Shown here: positions 56,906 through 64,000 of the stretch, in pieces
How the letters are laid out: each line of letters starts with the position of its first letter
Position numbering within the stretch: position 1 is the stretch's first letter
Assembly: GCA_003008705.1 (NCBI GenBank)
Contig: PDUO01000010.1
Location: 930,001-994,000 of the forward strand
DNA length: 64,000 nt
Direction: 5' to 3'
Source: Pezicula radicicola
Lineage: Eukaryota; Ascomycota; Leotiomycetes; Helotiales; Dermateaceae
Program-made: the position numbers and the translations under genes
Notes under the pieces: model-generated
Told to the model about the DNA's origin: nothing
What the model saw: the letters and a program-made list of their open reading frames with translations, nothing else
Databases searched by the model: none

Positions 56906-57505
56906 ATGGCTACGGGTCAAACTGGGTGGCGGAACTATCACCATTGTGTTGGGGGCATTATGACATTGTGCAAGGAAACCTGCACTCTTGGGCGTTCAAA
57001 AATATCGATACCCACGGGATTCAAGTTTGCATGGCATTAAGGAGTCTTTCGTGGATTGGCAGAAGAATTCTGAAGGGAAGCTCTGCTTTGTTTAAAGGAG
57101 CGATATGGGAAACCTACCAACTCCTACAAACCAGATTCGTTTCGAGGCTGCATTGCGTATCTCAATAGGAACGAATCCTGGTCCAGATACTTAGACTCGA
57201 GTGCACTCCAGTGGCATAATCAGGAGAGCGATTGACTGCAATATCTCCAGTTGAATAGGATTGATGGGAGATCCTATTATGTTCCGCAAAAATTGGCAAG
57301 TTCTTGGGAATACGGTGGAAAGTGAAGAACTACCAGTCGAGATTAGGAGCCCGTGTTTGTGTATTTGGGTGAATGGAATGGAAAACTCGCTGAGCGCGAA
57401 CACCTAAATATTACCACGCAAAAATATAAGTCAAATTAGAACCCAACAAATGCAAGAGCTTTTTATTTCAATGCCATCCTAAACCATTCTTCCATACATC
57501 GTAGC
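56906..57505. other. Intergenic between convergent genes
   Basis: Open frames at 56926-57168 and 57191-57403 show no family features. No RNA gene recognised. Confidence 0.45.
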
Positions 57506-58237
57506 TTACAACTCGTTGTGTTCCTGTCCGTCGCCGTCGGTGTCAGCCAACGTAACCTTAACAGCCTCGGCAGCTTCGGAAATCTTTGATGCAACAGCTT
57601 CTTTCACACCTTCTGTAGCCTTATCTCCCACACTTGAAGCTGTGCTTGATGCAGCAGATGCAGTCTCTGTTGCTGCCTCGGTGGCCTCCGATGAGGGCTT
57701 CTTCTCAATGATGGATTCTGGTTTAGGGACACCGTCAATGCCCATGAGTTCGGTTTCAAAGACTGAGAAGTTATGTCAGTATGAATTCAAAGGTGTTTAC
57801 GCAAGGAATATGGACGTGTGGACATACTCAGTGTAGCGCCGCCTGGGATCGGTCCAGTGCCTCTGGCACCGTAACCAAACTCGGGTGGAATAGTAAGAGT
57901 TCTCTTCTCGCCAATGCACATATCAATGAGGTTATCATCCCATCTATCATCAAAATAAGCATGTATTTCAACAAATATCTCCTCAATTGAGCAAGGTAGC
58001 TTACCCTTTGATGACCTGACCCTGTCCAACCTTGAAGCTCAAAGGCTGTCCTCTCTTGTACGAGGTATCGAACTCAGTGCCATCGCTAGCCAAGGTACCA
58101 CGGTAGTGTACCGAGATCTTGTCGCCCTTTTGCGACTTGCGCTCACACTCGACGGCGCGAGTAACATCGATCTTGACACTGTCTGCTGCAAAGGCCGTCG
58201 AGGCCAGAGCAACGAGGGAAAGGCTGAGGAAACGCAT
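57506..58237 (-). CDS. FKBP-type peptidyl-prolyl isomerase, ER lumen
   Basis: A 201-residue ER prolyl isomerase (FKBP2/Fpr2 type). Exons are 58237-58005, 57943-57828 and 57762-57506 (606 nt). Signal peptide [14 protein letters not shown]. The FKBP fold covers about residues 35-130 with its standard residues: [59 protein letters not shown] and [16 protein letters not shown]. The C-terminal 65 residues are Ala/Ser/Glu-rich ([16 protein letters not shown]), probably helical or disordered. They end in His-Asn-Glu-Leu, an ER retrieval signal of the HDEL class. The last 30 residues include DTDGDGQE, a lone EF-hand-like acidic loop. The tail is longer than in yeast Fpr2. Confidence 0.94.
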
Positions 58238-59620
58238 TTTTTTTGTAGTTGTTTCTGGCGCAACGTAAGTATTCTGCGATTGGGATGGGGTAGAGGATGG
58301 GATTGAGTGCGAACCTGGTGAAAGTTATTCTTTTGGGGGAGGACACGTTGAACAAATGAGTTGAAGATGTCGGCTCAATTGACTGAAGGACATGCGAGAT
58401 AGCATGCAGGGAATCGGGGAATCGCTACAGTAATCAGGGACCAAAGCTGCCCCAGACAGCCTGTCAGCCAATTAGGACTCGCCTCGCAATGTCCAGTCAA
58501 ACATCCCACATCCTTTCTCTCTTCCCCTCACTTCAACTCCTCTTCTTCATCGCAACATCGCAACATCATAACATCAAACACAAGCCCAGAAGAGGATCCA
58601 TCATCCAATGGCATTGTTGTTGCTGAAGCATTGGATTTCTCTTCATTCCAGTCACATGAGTCACTTCGCAGGCTGACTTTACTGGGACCCAGAAAACCAG
58701 GCAGATACTCGAGTAAGCCAGCGTTCCCTGTTTAGGCATCGTCGACTTCACCTCCAGCTCCAGCGTTTCTTACACCTTACAAGCACCGCCTACCCACAAG
58801 GCAGCATATCTTCTATTGCAAGGTTATTATCCAGTCGCCAACAACCCCAGCCATTCAACCCATCCAAAGTTTCCAATTGGCACGAGGTGCTTAGCAGTAC
58901 TGTACCTGGATTCAGCCTTGTAGAGAGCCCCCCCTAACGAACTGCGGTTTTGCTGCGCTTAGCGCAGCGAACACAGCCATTTCTAAGGAGAAGAATCATT
59001 TTATTATCATTGGGTTTCTTGTTAGCTGCGAGCAATGGCCACCATGTTGCCTAGGAGTCTTAAGGGAAGTGAGGCCCCAAGGTCCTCGCAGAGTCGCAAT
59101 CAGTCTTTGTTTTCTTGCTTGCGGCCACCGCCGGTGAGGACGATACGGCCACCGAAAGGTTAGCGCCTAGCATTCTTCGAGGCCTGAGTCACTTGTCACT
59201 TCATCTATCATAGCTCATGCCCTAAGCTAAGGCAACCAGTGTGCTGCGGTCTCTTTGTTGTGGCTGATACGACAAAATCTGCCAGAAAGCTCGGTGTAGT
59301 AGTACTGTAGTACTCTGGGTGCCCTGAAAGTTTAAGTCACAAGCAGACTCTAGTGTACCTTGGAGCAATGAATGATGGCAGTGAGCAAGCAGGCTTTCCT
59401 TTGGGCGTCTTTGGTTACTCGATTGAGAGACATAAGTATAATTTCTCCTTATTTCTTCCCCTGTCCCCCCCGTTTCTCTCACCTACTCAAAACAGCATCT
59501 TCGTTCCCAATTAGACCGCAGGCAACAGAACAAACTTACTTTCGGAGTCACACTCGATCAACGCCCTATCATACAACAGGTACTCGAGGTATAAAGCTAC
59601 CAATATCTCCCGACTCGAAC
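58238..59620. other. Intergenic
   Basis: 1.4 kb with no recognised gene. An ATG at 59372 is in frame with the Ser/Tyr-rich gene but the sequence between is unlike protein-coding DNA of the neighbours (see rejected items). Confidence 0.4.
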
Positions 59621-60063
59621 ATGTCATCATACATTTCGTCCTACACAAACAAAAAGCCCATTATTCACTCACGAGAATCGTCAACCTCATCTGGTGGTCG
59701 ATCTTCTTCGGACTCATACTACTCCGACAAGTACTACTCCTCATCCTCGAGTACTTCAAGCATGACAAACAAGGGTTACCGTAGCTCCTCGGGACCTAGA
59801 GTAGAACATCTTCGAGATCCGCATGCTGGTATGTTACCCTCTGATTCCAAGTTGAGGTTATAATGCTAACTAAACTTGTAGATCTCAAGAAAGTCAAAGT
59901 TACCCACCGCGATGGGACTTCGACGTACGAATATAGAGCCGGACGATCAGAAGACAATGCACCGAGCTCTAGGGAGGCCTATGATTATCACAATTATCAC
60001 AAGTCGTCAGAAATAAAGGAACGGAGGGACCGAGACAAGAAGAGCAAGTCCAGTTCGCGATGA
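59621..60063 (+). CDS. Ser/Tyr-rich low-complexity protein, unknown
   Basis: A 129-residue protein not recognised. Exon 1 is 59621-59828 and exon 2 is 59882-60063 (390 nt); the 53-bp intron has a GTATGT donor and a TTGTAG acceptor. Exon 1 is Ser/Tyr/Thr-rich (SDSYYSDKYYSSSSSTSS). Exon 2 has a more ordered stretch KKVKVTHRDGTSTYEYR followed by a highly charged, Lys/Arg-rich tail ending SKSSSR. The clean phase of the splice supports a real gene. The composition suggests an intrinsically disordered, possibly phosphorylated protein. No localisation signal seen. Confidence 0.55.
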
Positions 60064-60879
60064 TAATGAGGGAGGGTTCATGCACACACCATAAGAAGAG
60101 TGCAAAGGCAGTGGGGGAGCCAATTCAATGTTATCATCGTCGCAGGAAGTCGTCGTTTCAGGGGCACATTCGCTAAACTTCCTATCCTCAGGCGGTCCAG
60201 GCATCAGGAGTTATTTGAGTTTTAGGTTGGACGTCATTTTTTCCTACAGTATGATACCATCACATGGGAGGCATAGATGCTACGTAGAGCGTAGAGCGTA
60301 GAGCCTCACGGCATTTCACTTCGACTTCGACGCGCGGGGAAGGAAGGGAAGAATCATCGTCGTCGTGTATTAATACTTGTTAACCTTACTGAATTTGTAT
60401 ATAATGCAATATCCCCGTACCTCTATGCAAGATTTTTTGCCGCAATCAATGGGCTAAGTGGTGGTGCGATAAACTTCAAGTTTACCTAAGCTTCTCCTTA
60501 GGGATGGATCATAGTGTGAGCATGCAATAAAAAGTATTCAAGATAATAATAGCCCAATATCTTACTCTCTGATGAATAGATACCCCAAGTGCGAACGACA
60601 ACACATACTATAATGTTGAAAGACCTAGTGTTACCAAGGCTCTTCTTGATAGGTGGTTTGTTGTAGCTTAGCACCTTCAGTGTCGAATAGGATGGCGAAT
60701 GGCGTCTCACGTTGATGGAGCATATCCTGCATTCCACTATAGATTAGACCACAAAGTAATATTGCTTGCTGACAATGCAGATCTCATCAATGACATTGAT
60801 CTTTTAACTGTGGTATATTCTCAGTTCTTCCAATTCAGGTCGTCTATATTCTATTGCCTCATCTTCATCTCCCATCCAT
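60064..60879. other. Intergenic with 7-bp tandem repeat
   Basis: No gene recognised. GTAGAGC is repeated three times in tandem at 60284-60304. Convergent 3' ends of the two neighbours. Confidence 0.45.
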
Positions 60880-62971
60880 TCATTTCAACCGATGCTCCCT
60901 ACTAACAACAGCCAAACCCAAAGCAACAACCGCACAAACCAAAGAAAAAACATGACTATACTCCAAGCTCTTAACATAAGCCCGTATCACAACCTCCTTA
61001 ACCTTTCCTTCCAACCTCTGCACATTCTCCACATCCCTAATCACATCTCTAATAATCCTCAATCGACCCTTCCTCCCCGGCCCAGTCCCAACATTCCGTC
61101 CCACATCCCTTAATCCTTCTTCCAAAAGATGCTTTAACGATATCTGTTGAATAGCACTCGATATCGCAATCCCAGATACCGTACCTATATTCGCAAATAA
61201 ATATATTCCCCCAGTAGCTACAGCTACATCTTTTCTTTCAATACTAGATGTCAAGGCAATAAAAGTAGCTGCACCGTTTAACCCCGTTCCTAATCCTCCT
61301 GGTATTATATTTAAAGATTGTAACCAAGATGTATTCCCTTTCCATCTTAACACCAATAGCAAATACCCGATTGCTGAAATGGCGTGTGCGATTACTGTTA
61401 ATGATTTATAACGACCTGTTTTTTGGATCGTATATCCGGCTAGTAATCCTCCGAGTGTGTTACCGAGAACGGCTGGGAATAAATGGGCTCCGGCTGTTGT
61501 GTTGGATGCGTTTTGTGTTACTTTGAAATAGAGGGGTACTGAGAACATCATTGAGAGTTGAGCTGCTACTTGTAATGTTGTTCTTGCGTAACATTCTGCT
61601 ACGTCGAATTTTGTTAGGAGGGTTGGTGGTAGAACTGGTTCTATTGCCCAATTCCCTTCGTATGTTAAAAATAAGATACAGAGAATTACTGAGGATCCGA
61701 GTAATATGAGGACTAGTGGATGAGACCAGGGAATTTGTTGACCACCAATTGAAAGAGCTCCTAGAAATGTGATCAAGGTTATTGCTAATAGGAATGCTCC
61801 GATGAAATCTATGCGTCGTAGTTTTGATGGTTGGCCTTTTATTTGTGTGTTGAGTTCTGAGTCTGTGTTGGGTCCTGTTGTTGATGGTAGTCGAAGGGAG
61901 ACTAGGATTATTGCTGAGAGGATTATTGGTCCTTGTCCTATGAAGGACCATCTCCAACCGACTGTATCTGCTAGTACTCCTCCTAATGGTCCTCCGATAC
62001 TGCGTCCTAGTGTTGAGGCTACGTTTACTGTTTAGGACTTCGGTGTTAGTAGTGCTCCTTTTAGAAGATTTTTTTTGGAGAACTAAGATATGGATGGTTT
62101 ACGAATAGCGAGGCATGTCTTGGGAGTATGGAAATCTCGAGAAATATTGCAGAACCTGAGATGAGTAGCAGTAGAACTGATAATGAACTGAATTTACGAA
62201 CCGTAGGATCGCCAGGATGCTACTTGGATGAGTGGGACGAGGTCGGTTATTAGGATTGAGACGATGACTGTCATTCCTGCTCCGCCGAATCCGCTTATTA
62301 TACGGCCTAGGATTACTTGCCACATTGATTGTGCTATTCCTCTATATTTCAGTCCAAGGTCAGTAACCTATTTCTGTATTGCTTTCTTGTTCTTTTTAGG
62401 AGTAGAGGTGTGATGCAGGAGGAGAAATATACATCATTACTGTTCCTAATCCGAATAGTGCATATGATATTAGAAGAACTGGCTTTCTTCCATAGATATC
62501 ACTCAGTTTACCGATACTGGGTTGTACGGCTGTGGATGCTAGGGTGTAACTTGTTGTTAACCAACCTCCGATTTGGAGGGCGTTGAATTCTGATGAAATT
62601 GTTCCGTATGTTGCTAAGACTACTGTTGAGTCTGCATTTGAAATGAAGGTTCCTATGTAATTGACCTCGCATTAATTTTTAAATACACTAAAAGCTTGGT
62701 AATTTTCTAAAGACTTACCGATAAGAAGAAGTCCGATGATTGCAAAGACTCCTGTGGATGGTGACTCAATTGGAATCGAATCTGTTTGTGAATCTTGTCT
62801 GCTTCCATAATTTGATAAGGTTACCGAATACTGTGATGAAAGGAGTGGACTGCGTTCGGAATCTGAGTCTGTTGATGAGGAACTTGAAGACGTGTAGTTG
62901 ATGCTTCCATTCTTCTTCTGTAAAGCACCTGGCTCGACATAATCCCGCTCAATATTCTTGACTACTGCCAT
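60880..62971 (-). CDS. MFS drug:H+ antiporter / vacuolar amino-acid transporter (Fnx1/Vba-like)
   Basis: A 586-residue multispanning carrier of the DHA2-type major facilitator branch. Exons are 62971-62719, 62652-62433, 62341-62202 and 62027-60880 (1761 nt). A Ser-rich cytosolic N-terminus of about 75 residues (TSSSSSSTDSDSERSPLL) carries a dileucine-like ERSPLL sorting signal seen in vacuolar proteins. Then come NADSTVVLATYGTIS, the motif-A loop GKLSDIYGRKP, SMWQVILGRIISGFGGAGMT (helix 4), ITDLVP, RSIGGPLGG (motif C) and WRWSFIGQGP. These match Schizosaccharomyces Fnx1 and Saccharomyces Vba proteins, which move basic amino acids into the vacuole, as well as fungal multidrug exporters. Substrate undecided. 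The intron after exon 3 (174 bp) is the longest in the gene. Confidence 0.92.
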
Positions 62972-63828
62972 CGTCGCCGAAGTCGAAGAAGCTCGCGTGC
63001 TGCCTGGAAGTTGACTTAAGGTTAAATCCTACGCCATTGGTTCCTTTTGTTGGAAAGATGCTGGAGCTGGGGATATCAGACGATGTCGTTGCGTCCCTAC
63101 GGTCACCGCTCGTCCTTTGTTGTTGTTGAAATAAATACGGTAGCGGTACAGTACCAAGACCTTGGAGGTTGTTTCGGAACCCCGGCGGTGTTTGTGAGAG
63201 CACAAGAATCACATCTTGAGAGAAATCCGAATCTGCACTTTCCTGATAACCAGCCTGATGAGGCGCAACGGAAGCTAAACTTGAAATGGTGTTTTTTTTT
63301 GCATACAGGGGTGGGCTACTCAAATAATAGAGGGCATTAGACTGAGTTGTCGAGGTTGGAAATACGGTCAGCCTTTAGGTCGGCGAGAAGCGAGCGGCCT
63401 TTCGGGCCTCCCCTCGTCCACGCTCGCCACAGTCCACCACTACCCTGTCCACCCCTCGGTTCCACTAATTAAATGGAGGCAATTCCCCCTGAACCTTGTT
63501 AGCTCGGAGGGAATGGCGGGGCCGATTCAAAGACGACATGCAACCCAGCTAGCATGCAATTCGAAGGTACAAACACAATACGTACACCCATCTACACTCG
63601 ACCTAGAACAGCCACGAACGACAAGTTGGACGTTATCAGCGGAACATTATATCATACTACATTTTGACGCCTCATAGCCAAGCCAATTAATTGATGGCGC
63701 ATCTGGACTTCTGCAGTTAATCTCTGACATAATTACCGAGTACACAGCTCTATGGTCGCTTTCTTAAGTTCTCAAGAAGCCATTACGTCCTACTTTTAAC
63801 TTAACAACCTCATCCTAAAAAGCCCACG
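62972..63828. other. Divergent intergenic region
   Basis: Lies between the MFS gene (minus) and the sulfatase start (plus). Its first third has open frames on both strands (62949-63340) without family features. The GC-rich part at 63380-63430 holds inverted GGCC-rich words (CGGCCTTTCGGGCC). Confidence 0.4.
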
Positions 63829-64000
63829 ATGAAGCTCTTAAGCCTGTGGCTTGCATTATCAGCAAATGTCTTCGCGATTGATCAGATCCCACTTGGGAAA
63901 GGCGATTCAAGGCCTAACATAATAGTCATCCTTACAGATGATCAAGACCAGCAGATGCAATCGGTGGAATATATGCCATTGTTGAAAAAACACATCATTG
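63829..64000 (+). CDS. Secreted arylsulfatase, 5' part only
   Basis: The first 57 codons of a sulfatase that runs off the window. The signal peptide is KLLSLWLALSANVFA. The conserved N-terminal strand and metal ligands follow directly: RPNIIVILTDDQDQQM, in which Asp-Asp binds the active-site calcium. Then EYMPLLKKH, matching the LP..(M)P.L.. segment of fungal and bacterial arylsulfatases. The formylglycine motif (CxPSR) lies beyond the edge, so activity cannot be judged. Fungal members release sulfate from aromatic or sugar sulfates, usually under sulfur limitation. No frameshift in the visible part. Confidence 0.85.
   Translation, partial: MKLLSLWLALSANVFAIDQIPLGKGDSRPNIIVILTDDQDQQMQSVEYMPLLKKHII

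Noticed and set aside
59372..59620. 83-residue N-terminal extension of the Ser/Tyr-rich gene
   Set aside because: In frame and open, but Pro/Ser/His-rich with TC-rich tracts typical of a fungal 5' leader; the ATG at 59621 has a better context. Not excluded.
1..64000. tRNA genes and CRISPR-like arrays
   Set aside because: No cloverleaf-compatible TTC loops with matching acceptor arms and no spaced direct repeats were noticed by eye; a tRNAscan run would be decisive.

Overview
The window is nuclear DNA of a filamentous ascomycete (Pezizomycotina, possibly Leotiomycetes; the class is a guess). The genes carry many short introns of about 50 to 170 bp with GTAAGT/GTATGT donors and CTAAC/CTAAT branch sites. 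The gene families are typical of moulds, and a dispersed, T-terminated 5S rRNA gene sits between protein genes. Exon structures below were built by hand from splice signals, reading-frame phase and family motifs. In nearly every gene the exon sum is an exact multiple of three.

Left part (about 0.5-39 kb) is accessory in character. It holds a serine alpha/beta-hydrolase broken by one frameshift and a ten-exon sugar transporter. A D-2-hydroxyacid dehydrogenase, a Zn(II)2Cys6 regulator, a DHDPS/KDPG-type aldolase-family enzyme and an anion:cation symporter-type MFS carrier follow. Near-identical CCGCAC...TGCGGGGAAA sites in front of the regulator and between the aldolase and the MFS gene, with a related double CGGGG in front of the dehydrogenase and sugar transporter, suggest that 2.7-13.8 kb is one co-regulated, self-regulated acid/sugar catabolic cluster. 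Next come a succinate-semialdehyde dehydrogenase, a TauD-type dioxygenase, a second ACS-type MFS gene carrying two frameshifts, a secreted S41/CPAF-like peptidase, a GH16 glucanase, a small lysozyme-like protein, the 5S rRNA gene, an NmrA-like pseudogene and a cytochrome P450. The gaps are long, AT-rich and hold relics: a 668-bp element with 16-bp terminal inverted repeats, a fold-back element, a short dispersed repeat and an ankyrin-like coding relic.

Right part (about 38.5-63.4 kb) is mostly conserved housekeeping: a small conserved-looking protein, a very large repetitive protein, a coiled-coil protein, MICOS subunit Mic60, a Rab5-type GTPase, the SAC1 phosphoinositide phosphatase, a secreted double-psi beta-barrel protein, a mercaptopyruvate/thiosulfate sulfurtransferase, the APC/C RING subunit Apc11, an ER FKBP isomerase, a Ser/Tyr-rich protein and a DHA-type vacuolar/multidrug MFS transporter. 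The first exon of a secreted arylsulfatase runs off the right edge.

Theme: the left half looks like nutrient acquisition (transporters, catabolic enzymes, secreted hydrolases) with visible gene decay. The right half carries organelle and membrane functions in intact genes. The clustering of frameshifts in two left-side genes, with none in the long right-side exons, argues for real decay rather than uniform sequencing error.
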